A DNA stretch of 64,000 bases from CAIMUS01 sp046347625 (GCA_046347625.1 JAXMFU010000002.1:1116001-1180000); one strand, 5' to 3'. Shown: positions 53,570 to 63,486, counted from the first letter of the stretch. The notes: generated from the sequence alone by a model not told the origin. Numbers and translations are program-made.

Positions 53570-54467
53570 ACCTTTGGTGCTAGTTTATTCACAGGCTAAA
53601 CTCAGCCATGGAAAGGTGTACAAAGCCCTGCTCGTCGGCAGGTAGACCATCCCATTGAAGTAGGATGTTGACGGCCGTTACCATGAATGCAAGTCTGGCG
53701 AGCAGGTAATCCCAGCACCGATGCCGCACGTGCTTGAGGTGGCTGACCAAGGTCATCATGCTAAGGACCGTTTCCACCAGCATCCGGTCGTTCCACTGCC
53801 CCCGCGGACAAATCTTGAGGTTCGGCGGATCGCCCTCCGCCGCATGAAACCCGTGATCCGCCAATACCACCATGCGCGACTTGACCCTCTCCACCAGGGG
53901 ATGAAAGATGGTATCGTAGATATTGGCGGGCCCACAGGACCACCCTACGACCAAGCCCAACCGATTCAACAACAAGCACAGCTTGCCTCCCACGATCCAA
54001 CGATGATTTGAGACCCCTTTCCGCCCCCACTGAGTCCGGCTGCGGCCATACCGACGAGGGTGCAGCAGTTCGATTCCGTAGGTATCGATGACTCCCAACA
54101 GCGTTGGGGTGGCCAGAAAGCGATAGGTCCACGCTCGATGCGTCCGGAGCAAGCGAAACAGGCGCGAGCGCTCAGGCAAGCGTGGAAACAGGGGGTGGTA
54201 ATCGCGGACCAGCCAGCGATAGAACGCCCGCTCCCCAACCCCTTTCAACCCAAACAAGACGCCGACTGTGACCGTTTCGCTGGGCCACAGGTGAGCTTGG
54301 GAGTGCTTCGGCACATCCTTCATCTGATCATCTATCCGACAGAACAGGTCAATGATAAAGTCTTCCGTCGTCATGTGCGGTCACCTCAGATAGGAAGGGG
54401 TTGGTTCTCCTCCCTAACCTGGGGGCTGCACATGGCTTTTTCAACTCAAAAAACTAGCACCAAAGGT
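53570..54467 (-). mobile_element. IS982-like insertion sequence
   Basis: An 898-bp element with terminal inverted repeats ACCTTTGGTGCTAGTTT (from 53570) and its complement ending at 54467. It is flanked by the 6-base duplication TATTAA (53564-53569 and 54468-54473). The ACC ends and 6-9 bp duplications fit IS982. Family assignment is tentative. Its GC content is much higher than the AT-rich gene it interrupts. Confidence 0.82.
53589..54374 (-). CDS. DDE transposase (IS982-like)
   Basis: A 261-residue transposase with acidic residues in LLGVIDTYGIEL, MVVLADHGFHAAEGDPPNLK and NDRMLVETVLSMMTLV, spaced as in DDE enzymes. N-terminal ETVTVGVLFGLKGVGERAFY and C-terminal GFVHLSMAEFSL are typical of a common transposase group. 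It appears intact. Confidence 0.85.
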   Translation of the reverse strand: MTTEDFIIDLFCRIDDQMKDVPKHSQAHLWPSETVTVGVLFGLKGVGERAFYRWLVRDYHPLFPRLPERSRLFRLLRTHRAWTYRFLATPTLLGVIDTYGIELLHPRRYGRSRTQWGRKGVSNHRWIVGGKLCLLLNRLGLVVGWSCGPANIYDTIFHPLVERVKSRMVVLADHGFHAAEGDPPNLKICPRGQWNDRMLVETVLSMMTLVSHLKHVRHRCWDYLLARLAFMVTAVNILLQWDGLPADEQGFVHLSMAEFSL

Positions 54468-54514
54468 TATTAAGAGAGTTATCTGACAGTGAGGATGGTT
54501 CAATTTCACTTTTA

Positions 54515-55864
54515 ATGGCAAGAGAAGAATTGTCTAAAGGTATAAAAAATTTTCTCTCAAAGAATTATATTGGTGATTTGCAAGAGAAATTTAGTGAATA
54601 TGATAGCTTTATATTTTTCGATAAAATTAATTGTGAATTAACAATTGATGACCCTCAGTTAGCATTTTATTTGCAAAATACTTCCGTCAGATCTCTTTAT
54701 AAATTTGGCGGAAAGTTTCCTGATAAATATCAAACAAAATCGGCTAAATATAGCTCAGATTCAAAAAAGAAGCTTATTGAAAAACCCGATCGTAATATAA
54801 AGCATAGGGCGTCTTATAACACTAAAATTTATACAGAAGTAACAAAATCTATTAATAATATCAAAATATTACATCTATCAGATATTCATCTGAGTACTCG
54901 TAATCAAGCTGAGTTATACCTTAGTCAACTCAAAGCAGATTTAATTCAGGAACTAAAAGTTTCAAAACTAGACTATGTAGTTATCTCCGGCGATATCGCA
55001 AATTGCTCAAAATCCGAAGAATATGATGCGGCAACTCTTATAATCGATGGTCTAATAAATCAATTTTCTTTAGATTCCTCAAAATTTATTATTGTTCCTG
55101 GTAATCATGATTTGAATTGGGATCTATCAAAAAATGCATATCCTTTTAAATATAAAGATAGCTTACCTAAACCATTAATAGAAGGTAGTTACATTCCTGC
55201 AGGCGACACTGGAGCTTTGCTGAGAGAGGAAAATTTATATAAAAAGCGTTTTGATTATTTTAGGAATTTCTATAGAAAAATATGTGGAAATGATTTTCCA
55301 GTAGAATATGCCGACCAGGCAGTATTACATATTTATCCCAAAGATAAAATGATCTTCTTGGCTTTAAACTCCTGTTGGGAAATAGATCATTATTATAAAA
55401 ATCGTGCCAGCATTAACTCTTCTGCATTAGCTCGTACTTTGGATAAAATAGTTTTATCTGAGTATCAGGATTGGCTAAAAATTGCAGTCTGGCACCACCC
55501 TATCAATGGAACAGAATCAATGAATGATTCTTTTATTGAGAGGCTTGCTATAGCTGGATTCAAAATAGGTATGCATGGTCATATTCACGAAGCAAGAGAT
55601 AGTTATTTAATGTATGATGTTAACAGAGGTACGCATATTATTGGCTCAGGTACTTTTGGAGCGCCTATCAAAGAACAAGTACCTGGTATTCCGCTACAAT
55701 ATAACTTAATCTTATTTAATCGACAGAAGCACGTAATTATTGTGGAAACACGTAAAAAAGAGAAACCAGAAGGTTCTTGGTCAGCAGATGCCAGATGGGG
55801 TGATAAGAATAATCCGGTACCTAGATATATTATTCAGTTAGAAGAGCCCGGATGGATTCGTTAA
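54515..55864 (+). CDS. Calcineurin-like phosphoesterase, 3' fragment of the IS-disrupted TIR-NTPase gene
   Basis: A 449-residue open frame. The metallophosphoesterase domain (about 115-390) has all metal motifs: LHLSDIHLS (D-x-H), VISGDIANC (GD), VPGNHDLNW (GNHD), AVWHHPING (H) and GMHGHIHEA (GHxH). The first 110 residues (SFIFFDKINCELTIDDPQLA) continue the upstream part of the original protein. The frame is open in phase with the fragments upstream back to 54474, so the ATG at 54515 is probably an internal Met, not a native start. It could still be expressed as a free phosphoesterase. Confidence 0.85.
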   Translation: MAREELSKGIKNFLSKNYIGDLQEKFSEYDSFIFFDKINCELTIDDPQLAFYLQNTSVRSLYKFGGKFPDKYQTKSAKYSSDSKKKLIEKPDRNIKHRASYNTKIYTEVTKSINNIKILHLSDIHLSTRNQAELYLSQLKADLIQELKVSKLDYVVISGDIANCSKSEEYDAATLIIDGLINQFSLDSSKFIIVPGNHDLNWDLSKNAYPFKYKDSLPKPLIEGSYIPAGDTGALLREENLYKKRFDYFRNFYRKICGNDFPVEYADQAVLHIYPKDKMIFLALNSCWEIDHYYKNRASINSSALARTLDKIVLSEYQDWLKIAVWHHPINGTESMNDSFIERLAIAGFKIGMHGHIHEARDSYLMYDVNRGTHIIGSGTFGAPIKEQVPGIPLQYNLILFNRQKHVIIVETRKKEKPEGSWSADARWGDKNNPVPRYIIQLEEPGWIR

Positions 55865-55966
55865 TCTCGGCTTTAGCCATTTCACCCTCTGTTAAGCAGC
55901 AACAGCAAGCAAGCACATCAGCAAAGTACGCTTGTCATAATCTACTCGGCTCCAGCCGATCAACAA

Positions 55967-56581
55967 TCAACTGGCTTCTGCTCTTAATCTGTTGAGCAAC
56001 CCCACGATTTCTCGATAGCATTTGTCGAAAGAATTTGCCCTTCTCGCGGCCTGCATATCGAACCACTGGGTGAGTGCGGGCTGGTCGGTGGTTTCTGTAT
56101 ATGGCCGATTGCGGGGCATTCGACTGCTGAGCCACTCTTTGGCACCTCTGATTCCTTCCGGATCGGTGATCATTTCCAGAGTTTCGGCCAAACCGCGCCT
56201 ACCCTGGATAGATTCCGCAGCGGCAATGAACCAAGCCTCATATTCCCTGTAGGCAAGGACCAGCGCAACCGGCATATCGGGACGTGCGGCTCGAGCACGG
56301 TGGAGCCGAGCCGGTCCATCCCACTTGGGGCAACCACGATCCCAATCACAATCAATCAAGACAAGAATGCCGCCTGCCCCGCCCAGTTTTCTGGCGGCCA
56401 ATTCCACCGTTCTTTCCAATTCACCCAGCTTTCGCAACCGGTTCGCAGGCACCCGGATAGGCGGCTCAACAACAACTGTGAGATTAAAATCCACTTCAGC
56501 AGCAATACGGCGGATCAGCAAGGGTACCGCTTGAACTTCCCCGTGACCTTCAACAATAGGAGCGATGCGGACACAACTCAT
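55967..56581 (-). CDS. DUF4276 (Toprim-like) protein, partner of the AAA ATPase
   Basis: A 204-residue protein matching DUF4276: IAPIVEGHGEVQAVPLLIRR at the N-terminus (the conserved EGHGE), ILVLIDCDWD, LAYREYEAWFIAAAESI and TDQPALTQWFDMQAAR. The E ... DxD pattern resembles a Toprim fold as in OLD nucleases. Start overlaps the ATPase stop by ATGA, indicating a two-gene unit. Nuclease activity is inferred from the fold. Confidence 0.82.
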   Translation of the reverse strand: MSCVRIAPIVEGHGEVQAVPLLIRRIAAEVDFNLTVVVEPPIRVPANRLRKLGELERTVELAARKLGGAGGILVLIDCDWDRGCPKWDGPARLHRARAARPDMPVALVLAYREYEAWFIAAAESIQGRRGLAETLEMITDPEGIRGAKEWLSSRMPRNRPYTETTDQPALTQWFDMQAARRANSFDKCYREIVGLLNRLRAEAS

Positions 56582-57795
56582 TCCGATCCTGCTCCAAACA
56601 ACTTTAATTGTGTTGGCGGTATCTGCTCAATTTGCCTTGTGTCTGGCGTCAATTGATTGAGTCGCAGCAGTTCACCTGCTGTGAACAGCCTGTCACGGAT
56701 TGCACTCCGTCCCGCCTGATCGATGGGACCGATCCTGGTCTCACCCTTATCGTTCGCCGCGCCGAGAATCCAATCGTCACGAACGGATTTGTCATCCAGC
56801 AGATCGGGACTGTGGCTGGTCACAACGATTTGAACCGTTGCCGCGGCGGCCTGCAAGGCATCACGCAGGATGCCTGCGGCGCCGGGGTGTACCGCCACCT
56901 CGGGTTCCTCGATACCGACGAATGGAACCCGTCGTCCAGTGCCGTCGAATGATTGGTACAGCGCGGTCAGGATACCCAGCGCCCGCAGCGTGCCATCGGA
57001 CATATTTTCAGCCGGAAAGCGCCATGGCGCTTCGTTCGTACCTACCACCTGCCGGAATTCAAGCGTTTCCATTTTGCCCAGGTGCTTGACTGCAACTCCT
57101 TGAACTCCTGGTACCCCCTTGGAAAGCAAGTCTACGACCTGCTGGTGCGCTGCTGGATGCTCCCTGGCCATGACATTCAAAACGCTGGCCAGGTTGCCGC
57201 CATCGCGACGCAACAATTCGCCGGCATCCGGCGGCTGCAATTCCCGAATTTCATCAGGATTCAGATGGTAGAAGCCCATCCTGGAGAGGGCGTCGTAAAG
57301 AGGTCGGAAAGGCGGCAGACCGGCGGCGGCTACCAGATATAAACGATCAGATGCCGCCGGAGGCATGACCTTCTCGCTGCTATCTTTAAGATCTCCGCGC
57401 TCCACGCTGTAAAAGTGTCCACTTCCCAACTTCGAACCAAACACATGACACTCTTCCTGCTGAACCTCGAATTGTCCTTTCGGCAGCGCGCCGACACGAA
57501 AAGAAAACCATCCTTCAATTCCTGCCGATAGCACGAATTCGAGGCGAATTCCGAAACGCGTTGGATGGCCGGAAGAGCGCCTGCGCACCTCGCCAATTCC
57601 ACCGCGTTCCCGAAGCGCATGCTCCAGACTGGTGTTGAGTGATTCCGTCACCAGGCGCAACGCATCCAGAAAATTACTCTTGCCGGCTCCATTGGGTCCC
57701 ACCAGGAACGTTAAGGGTCCGAGTTTTACGGAGCAAACGGCTATGCTCTTGTAGTTATGCAAAACCACCCGCTTCAGGAAAACGGGATCAGTCAT
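56578..57795 (-). CDS. AAA ATPase of OLD/PARIS-like pair
   Basis: A 405-residue ABC-type (AAA15/21) ATPase. Walker A GPNGAGKSNFLDALR follows KLGPLTFLV; the signature region FPAENMSDGTLRALGILTAL and Walker B VPFVGIEEPEVAVHP are present, with IVVTSHSPDLLD as the H-motif. These are the features of OLD-family and AriA-like ATPases. ATG 57795 (MTDPVFL) has GGGAGG 5 bases upstream, which decides against the ATG at 57855. It is followed by the overlapping DUF4276 gene, so a defence function is likely but untested. Confidence 0.85.
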   Translation of the reverse strand: MTDPVFLKRVVLHNYKSIAVCSVKLGPLTFLVGPNGAGKSNFLDALRLVTESLNTSLEHALRERGGIGEVRRRSSGHPTRFGIRLEFVLSAGIEGWFSFRVGALPKGQFEVQQEECHVFGSKLGSGHFYSVERGDLKDSSEKVMPPAASDRLYLVAAAGLPPFRPLYDALSRMGFYHLNPDEIRELQPPDAGELLRRDGGNLASVLNVMAREHPAAHQQVVDLLSKGVPGVQGVAVKHLGKMETLEFRQVVGTNEAPWRFPAENMSDGTLRALGILTALYQSFDGTGRRVPFVGIEEPEVAVHPGAAGILRDALQAAAATVQIVVTSHSPDLLDDKSVRDDWILGAANDKGETRIGPIDQAGRSAIRDRLFTAGELLRLNQLTPDTRQIEQIPPTQLKLFGAGSE

Positions 57796-58011
57796 GAGAA
57801 CCTCCCGGTCGATGCGCTCGCACCCATTCTCAACTTTAAAAATTTCACCCTGCAACCATTATAGCCAGTGGTTTGCCGAGCAAGTATGAGGGTAATTACT
57901 GGAGACAAAAATCCAGGCTGGCGTCAGAACAGACCGCTTAGTGTGATTGTTCTAGCGCCACCTGCTAAATTTATTACTAAACTTGGCGATAATGTTAAGA
58001 GGCGTGTGGCA

Positions 58012-58200
58012 ATGGCGAACCGTGAACGAACCTGTTACCCCTATGTCTGGTTTGCCCGCGACGGCTGGTGGTTTAAAGCCTTCGACGAATGTTTCGGGCC
58101 CTACGAACACCCTGAGGAAGCGCACCATAATTTAGGGCTGCTGCAGCACCTGAGCCGGCAGTTACAGGAGGCACTGCATCCGCGCCGGCGGCGCTCCTGA
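58012..58200 (+). CDS. Small hypothetical protein
   Basis: A 62-residue product: MANRERTCYPYVWFARDGWW, FKAFDECFGPYEHPEEAHHN and a basic end HPRRRRS. Aromatic- and His-rich. The ATG at 58012 is favoured (AGAGG about 10 bases upstream) over upstream starts in a poorer context. No family is recognised. It may be a real conserved small protein. Confidence 0.5.
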   Translation: MANRERTCYPYVWFARDGWWFKAFDECFGPYEHPEEAHHNLGLLQHLSRQLQEALHPRRRRS

Positions 58201-58558
58201 TTCCCGGCTTCGCCCAATCCTCACGCATCCCAGCGCACCCGGACCACCGTCGGATCCACGGCGGCAGCCCGGCTGGTTACGCGCCTAAGTTCGTTCCGAC
58301 CCCATCTCCTCTCAATTGAGCGTAACCCGCCGTTTGCTCCGGCGTGGGAGCGAGCTTGCTCGCGAACCACGCCAGCTTGCCGGCAACCGTCCGCTTCGCG
58401 AGCAAGCTCGCTCCTACCGCCTCTCATTGCAACCGTACCAGCGTTACCGCTAAGGTAATCCTTAGCGACAGGTATGGTAATCGGCTTGTCTGCCGGCCTG
58501 GATAAGGTCACAATCTATCACTCAACCTTACCTTTGCCCCTTCGAGTGTAAATTGCTT
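58201..58558. other. Gap before metH with a REP pair
   Basis: No gene is supported. An inverted REP pair occupies 58344-58366 and 58395-58417 (GTGGGAGCGAGCTTGCTCGC and its complement). The rest shows a GCTAAGG/CCTTAGC hairpin near 58450. I looked for SAM, SAH or cobalamin riboswitch cores upstream of metH and saw none. Confidence 0.6.
58344..58417. repeat. REP-like inverted pair
   Basis: Arms at 58344-58366 and 58395-58417, the same family as the pair at 6435-6507, differing by one base in the first arm. Confidence 0.85.
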
Positions 58559-61500
58559 ATGACTAATGTCGCCCGCACCCGCCTTCTTAAGGAATTGCTG
58601 CAACAGCGAATTTTGATTCTCGATGGCGCCATGGGCACCATGATCCAAAGCTATAAGTTGCAGGAGAAGGATTATCGGGGTGCGCGTTTCAAGGACTGGC
58701 CCTGGGATCTCAAAGGTAATAACGACCTGTTATGCCTGACCCAACCGGCGCTGATCCGCGAAATTCATACCCGCTATCTGGAAGCCGGCGCCGATATTGT
58801 AGAGACCAACAGCTTCAACTCCACTGCGGTTTCCATGGCCGACTATCACTTGGAGGGACTGGTCTATGAATTGAATCAGGCGGCGGCGCGGCTGGCGCGG
58901 GATGCCGCCGAGGGAGTCGGGCGTCGTAGCGGCCGGATTCGCTTTGTCGCCGGGGTGCTCGGTCCGACCAGTCGCACCGCTTCGCTGTCGCCGGATGTCA
59001 ACAATCCCGGCTTTCGCAATATCGCCTTCGCCGAGTTGGTAACGACCTATCTGGAAGCGGTGCGGGGACTGGTGGACGGCGGCGCCGATGTGCTGTTGGT
59101 CGAAACCATCTTCGATACCTTGAACGCCAAGGCGGCCCTGTTCGCCATCCAACAGTTCAAGGAAGAATTGCAAGTCGACATCCCGATCATGATTTCCGGC
59201 ACGATTACCGATGCCTCCGGCAGAACGCTGTCGGGCCAGGTTACCGAAGCGTTCTGGAATTCGCTGCGGCATGTCGAACCCTTGAGCATCGGCCTGAATT
59301 GCGCCCTCGGCGCCCGCCAGTTGCGCCCCTATGTGGAGGAACTCTCAAGGGTGGCCGATACCTACGTTTCGGCCCACCCCAATGCCGGCCTGCCCAACGA
59401 GTTCGGCGAGTATGAGCAGGGTCCGGAAGAAATGGCCGCCATTATCCGGGAGTTCGCCGAAAGCGGCTTTATCAATATTATCGGGGGTTGTTGTGGCACC
59501 ACCCCGGCGCATATCAAAGCCATTGCCGAGGCCGTGCGGGATTTGCCGCGCCGACCGATTCCAGTGGTCCCACCCCAATGCCGGCTGGCCGGGCTGGAGC
59601 CTTTTAATATCGGCCCGGATTCGCTATTCGTGAATGTCGGCGAGCGTACCAATGTGACCGGTTCGGCCAAATTCCGCAAACTGATCCAGGCGAACGATTA
59701 CGAGGCAGCGCTGGATATCGCCCGGCAGCAGGTGGACAACGGCGCCCAGATTATCGATATCAACATGGACGAAGGGATGCTGGATTCGGAACCGGTAATG
59801 GTCACGTTCCTGAATCTGATTGCCTCCGAGCCGGACATCGCCCGAGTGCCGGTGATGCTCGATTCCTCCAAATGGTCGGTGCTGGAGGCGGGACTGCGAT
59901 GCGTGCAGGGCAAGCCGGTGGTGAATTCCATCAGCCTGAAGGAAGGGGAAGCGGCGTTTATCCGTCAGGCCAAGCGGGTCCGGCGCTACGGCGCGGCGGT
60001 GATCGTGATGGCCTTCGACGAGGCCGGTCAGGCCGACACCCAGACGCGCAAGGTGGAAATCTGTACCCGGGCATATCGTATTCTGACCGAGCAGGTGGGC
60101 TTTCCGGCGGAGGATATTATTTTCGACCCCAATATTTTCGCGATTGCCACCGGCATCGACGAGCATAATAACTACGCCGTCGATTTTATCGAGGCCACCC
60201 GCATTATTCGGAAGACCCTGCCATGGGCGCTGGTTTCCGGCGGCGTCTCCAATGTGTCTTTCTCGTTCCGGGGTAACGACCCGGTACGCGAGGCCATGCA
60301 CTCGGTGTTCCTCTACCATGCCATCCAGGCCGGCATGAACATGGGTATCGTCAATGCCGGGCAATTGGCGATTTACGCCGAAATTCCGCCGGACTTACGG
60401 GAGCGGGTGGAAGAGGTGATTCTCAACCGCCGTCCGGACGCCACCGAGCGACTGTTGGAAATTGCCGAGCGTTACAAAGGCGAAGCCGGCGGTCAGGCTA
60501 AAAAAGAAGATCTGGAGTGGCGCGATTGGCCGGTCGAAAAACGACTGGAGCATGCACTGGTCAAGGGCATCGACGAGTTTATCGAGGCCGATACCGAGCA
60601 AGCCCGGCAACGGGCCGAACGCCCCTTGCAGGTGATCGAAGGGCCGTTGATGGACGGGATGAACATAGTCGGCGATCTGTTCGGCGCCGGCAAGATGTTT
60701 CTGCCGCAGGTGGTCAAGTCGGCGCGGGTGATGAAGAAAGCCGTCGCCTGGCTGATACCCTTTATCGAACAGGATAAAGCCGGCGGCGGTCGTTCCAACG
60801 GCAAGATTCTGCTGGCCACGGTCAAGGGGGATGTCCACGATATCGGCAAGAATATCGTCGGGGTCGTGCTGCAATGCAATAACTTTCAGGTGATCGACCT
60901 GGGGGTCATGGTACCGGCCCAGAAGATTCTGGATACCGCCGTGCAGGAACAGGTGGACATTATCGGTCTGTCCGGGCTGATCACGCCGTCGCTGGATGAA
61001 ATGGTCCACGTGGCCAGGGAAATGCAGCGGCTGGGCTTCAAGCTGCCGCTGCTGATCGGCGGCGCCACCACTTCGCTGATGCACACGGCGGTAAAGATCG
61101 ATCCCCAGTACGAACAGGCCGTAGTCTATGTCAAAGATGCCTCGCGGGCGGTGGGCGTGGCGCAGAATCTGGTCAGTCCGGAGCAGCGCGAGAGCTATAT
61201 TGCCGGTCTCAAGGCGGATTACGCCAAGAAGCGCGAGCAGCATAAAGGCCGGCGCCCCAGAGAAGCCGCGTTGTCGCTGGCGGAAGCCCGCCACAATAAA
61301 TTATCCCTGGATTGGAACGGCTATACGCCCCCCAAACCGGCTTTTCTGGGCATCGAAGTGTTCGCCGACTATCCGCTGCAAGAACTGGTCGAACGGATCG
61401 ACTGGACGCCGTTTTTCCAGACCTGGCAACTGCATGGCCGTTTCCCGAAGATTCTGGACGATGCCGTGGTGGGCGAGCAGGCCCGGCAGCTTTATGAGGA

Positions 61501-62263
61501 CGCCCAGGCCATGCTGCAGAAGATTATCAAGGAAAAATGGTTGACGGCGCGGGTGGTGCTGGGTTTCTTCCCGGCCAATCAGGTAAACGACGACGATATC
61601 GAAATCTATACCGACGACAGCCGTCGCCAGGTGCTGACCACCTTGCATCAGTTACGGCAGCAGAGCCGCCGACCCGCCGGCAAGCCCAATCGTTGTCTGG
61701 CGGATTTTATCGCGCCTAAAGGCATTGCGGATTATCTCGGCGTTTTCGCGGTTACCGCCGGGATCGGCATCGAGAAGCGGGTGGCCGAATTCGAGCGCAG
61801 GCATGACGATTACCATGCGATTCTGCTCAAGGCACTGGCGGATCGGTTGGCGGAAGCCCTGGCCGAACGCTTGCACGAGCGGGTCCGTCAGGAATTCTGG
61901 GGTTATGCGCCTGACGAGATGCTGGACAACGAGGATCTGATCGAGGAGCGCTATCGCGGCATTCGTCCGGCACCGGGCTATCCGGCCTGCCCGGATCACA
62001 CCGAAAAAGGTTTGCTGTGGGAATTGCTGGAGGTGGAACGTAATACTGGCATTCAAATTACCGAAAACTACGCCATGCTGCCGGCGGCTTCGGTGTCCGG
62101 TTGGTATTTCTCCCATCCGGAGGCGCGTTATTTCGGTTTGGGCAAAATCGAGCGGGATCAGGTCAAGGATTATGCCGCTCGCAAGGACATGAGTCTGGCT
62201 GAGATGGAACGCTGGCTGGGACCGTGTTTGAATTATGAGCCGAGGGAAGAGATAAATGGTTGA
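58559..62263 (+). CDS. metH: Cobalamin-dependent methionine synthase
   Basis: A 1234-residue enzyme that transfers methyl from methyltetrahydrofolate via cobalamin to homocysteine. Domains in order: homocysteine-binding (about 10-330, with zinc Cys ligands in GLNCALGA and GGCCGTTP), pterin-binding (about 350-620, VGERTNVTGSAKF), cap and B12-binding (about 650-890, GDVHDIGKNIVG with the cobalt-ligating His), and the SAM-binding activation domain (about 920-1234, with the RPAPGYPACPDHTEK motif). Length equals E. coli MetH. ATG 58559 is preferred to the TTG two codons earlier. Confidence 0.97.
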   Translation: MTNVARTRLLKELLQQRILILDGAMGTMIQSYKLQEKDYRGARFKDWPWDLKGNNDLLCLTQPALIREIHTRYLEAGADIVETNSFNSTAVSMADYHLEGLVYELNQAAARLARDAAEGVGRRSGRIRFVAGVLGPTSRTASLSPDVNNPGFRNIAFAELVTTYLEAVRGLVDGGADVLLVETIFDTLNAKAALFAIQQFKEELQVDIPIMISGTITDASGRTLSGQVTEAFWNSLRHVEPLSIGLNCALGARQLRPYVEELSRVADTYVSAHPNAGLPNEFGEYEQGPEEMAAIIREFAESGFINIIGGCCGTTPAHIKAIAEAVRDLPRRPIPVVPPQCRLAGLEPFNIGPDSLFVNVGERTNVTGSAKFRKLIQANDYEAALDIARQQVDNGAQIIDINMDEGMLDSEPVMVTFLNLIASEPDIARVPVMLDSSKWSVLEAGLRCVQGKPVVNSISLKEGEAAFIRQAKRVRRYGAAVIVMAFDEAGQADTQTRKVEICTRAYRILTEQVGFPAEDIIFDPNIFAIATGIDEHNNYAVDFIEATRIIRKTLPWALVSGGVSNVSFSFRGNDPVREAMHSVFLYHAIQAGMNMGIVNAGQLAIYAEIPPDLRERVEEVILNRRPDATERLLEIAERYKGEAGGQAKKEDLEWRDWPVEKRLEHALVKGIDEFIEADTEQARQRAERPLQVIEGPLMDGMNIVGDLFGAGKMFLPQVVKSARVMKKAVAWLIPFIEQDKAGGGRSNGKILLATVKGDVHDIGKNIVGVVLQCNNFQVIDLGVMVPAQKILDTAVQEQVDIIGLSGLITPSLDEMVHVAREMQRLGFKLPLLIGGATTSLMHTAVKIDPQYEQAVVYVKDASRAVGVAQNLVSPEQRESYIAGLKADYAKKREQHKGRRPREAALSLAEARHNKLSLDWNGYTPPKPAFLGIEVFADYPLQELVERIDWTPFFQTWQLHGRFPKILDDAVVGEQARQLYEDAQAMLQKIIKEKWLTARVVLGFFPANQVNDDDIEIYTDDSRRQVLTTLHQLRQQSRRPAGKPNRCLADFIAPKGIADYLGVFAVTAGIGIEKRVAEFERRHDDYHAILLKALADRLAEALAERLHERVRQEFWGYAPDEMLDNEDLIEERYRGIRPAPGYPACPDHTEKGLLWELLEVERNTGIQITENYAMLPAASVSGWYFSHPEARYFGLGKIERDQVKDYAARKDMSLAEMERWLGPCLNYEPREEING

Positions 62264-62526
62264 TTCTGGCTGTTTAATTTTGGCTGTTTGATGATGATTT
62301 AGGTAGGCGCACTGTGATGTAACCCGCTATCGCCTGGGACGGTCCCCGGTGGTCAGGTTACGTGGTGCTAACCTGAGGCATGAATACTGAACATTTTGAT
62401 GCCAAACTAATACAATCATGCTTAAATGCTTGGTCATGCTTCTGTTTGGAATGGATGTGGTGAGTGGGATGGTAAAGGCTTGAAGTTAAAGAACTTAGTG
62501 TTCTGACTCATGGGGCGGAAAGCAAT

Positions 62527-63486
62527 ATGGCGCGTGCTGATCTACTCATAAATATGGTTAAGGCGGGAAGCCAGGGTGATCGGCTACGCTTCAAAAAGAT
62601 AGTTGAAGCGTTGGCCGCGGAGGAACGAGTCAAAAATCATCATGTGCTTGCTGACCGCCTTGAAGAGGGGCTACGTATCAATGGTTCCGCCCTAACACAG
62701 CAACGGAGCTTTGACGATAAAATCAGTCAACTTGTCTATGAATTGACACCGCAGTGTCGCTTGCAGGACTTGATCCTGCCTGAAAATGTTGAAACTGCTT
62801 GCAATGAGTTGATAGAGGAACAACACCGCCGTGACCTACTTCGCTCCTACAACCTGGAACCACGCCATCGGGTTCTGTTAGCAGGGCCGCCAGGCAACGG
62901 TAAAACTTCACTGGCAGAAGCATTGGCGGAATCTCTCATGATGCCGCTTTTGCAAATTCGCTATGAAGGGATCGTTGGCAGCTTTCTGGGTGAAACTGCG
63001 CAACGGTTAAAACAGGTATTCGACTATGTCAGAAGCCGCCACTGTGTACTTTTCTTCGATGAGTTTGATGCTATTGGCAAAGAACGTGGAGATGTTCATG
63101 AAACCGGAGAAATCAAGCGTGTGGTGAGTTCGCTGCTGATGCAGATGGACGAACTACCTAGCCACGTTGTTATAGTCGTGGCAAGTAATCACCCAGAGTT
63201 ATTAGATCGGGCTGTTTGGCGGCGTTTTCAACTCAGGCTGAACCTTCCATCACCCACTCAGAAAATGATTGAGGAATGGTTTCGGCGTTTTTCAACACGT
63301 CTTGATACTCCCTTAGGCTATGCACCTGGTACGCTCGCTGAAAAATTACATGGTTTGAGTTTCGCAGAAATCGAAGACTTTGGTCAAGATATACAAAGGC
63401 GTCACGTTCTATCTCTTCCTGGGGGAAATATAAAGCAAATTATCACAGACCGTTTAAAGCAGTGGCAAACCCGATTCTCTCTTTAA
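62527..63486 (+). CDS. ietA: IetA-like AAA+ ATPase
   Basis: A 319-residue AAA+ ATPase. Walker A AGPPGNGKTSLAEALAE, Walker B CVLFFDEFDAIG, sensor 1 VASNHPE and an arginine-finger region DRAVWRRFQLRL resemble the AAA domain of FtsH/Vps4-type enzymes, but no protease domain is present. The adjacent downstream gene starts like a subtilisin-type protease. This pairing is known as ietAS, described as a plasmid-stability and anti-phage module. ATG 62527 follows GGCGGAAAGCAAT. Codon and base use is a little more AT-rich than metH. Confidence 0.78.
   Translation: MARADLLINMVKAGSQGDRLRFKKIVEALAAEERVKNHHVLADRLEEGLRINGSALTQQRSFDDKISQLVYELTPQCRLQDLILPENVETACNELIEEQHRRDLLRSYNLEPRHRVLLAGPPGNGKTSLAEALAESLMMPLLQIRYEGIVGSFLGETAQRLKQVFDYVRSRHCVLFFDEFDAIGKERGDVHETGEIKRVVSSLLMQMDELPSHVVIVVASNHPELLDRAVWRRFQLRLNLPSPTQKMIEEWFRRFSTRLDTPLGYAPGTLAEKLHGLSFAEIEDFGQDIQRRHVLSLPGGNIKQIITDRLKQWQTRFSL

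Noticed and set aside
58201..58558. SAM, SAH or cobalamin riboswitch before metH
   Set aside because: No conserved core of any of these classes is visible. The region is mainly a REP pair.
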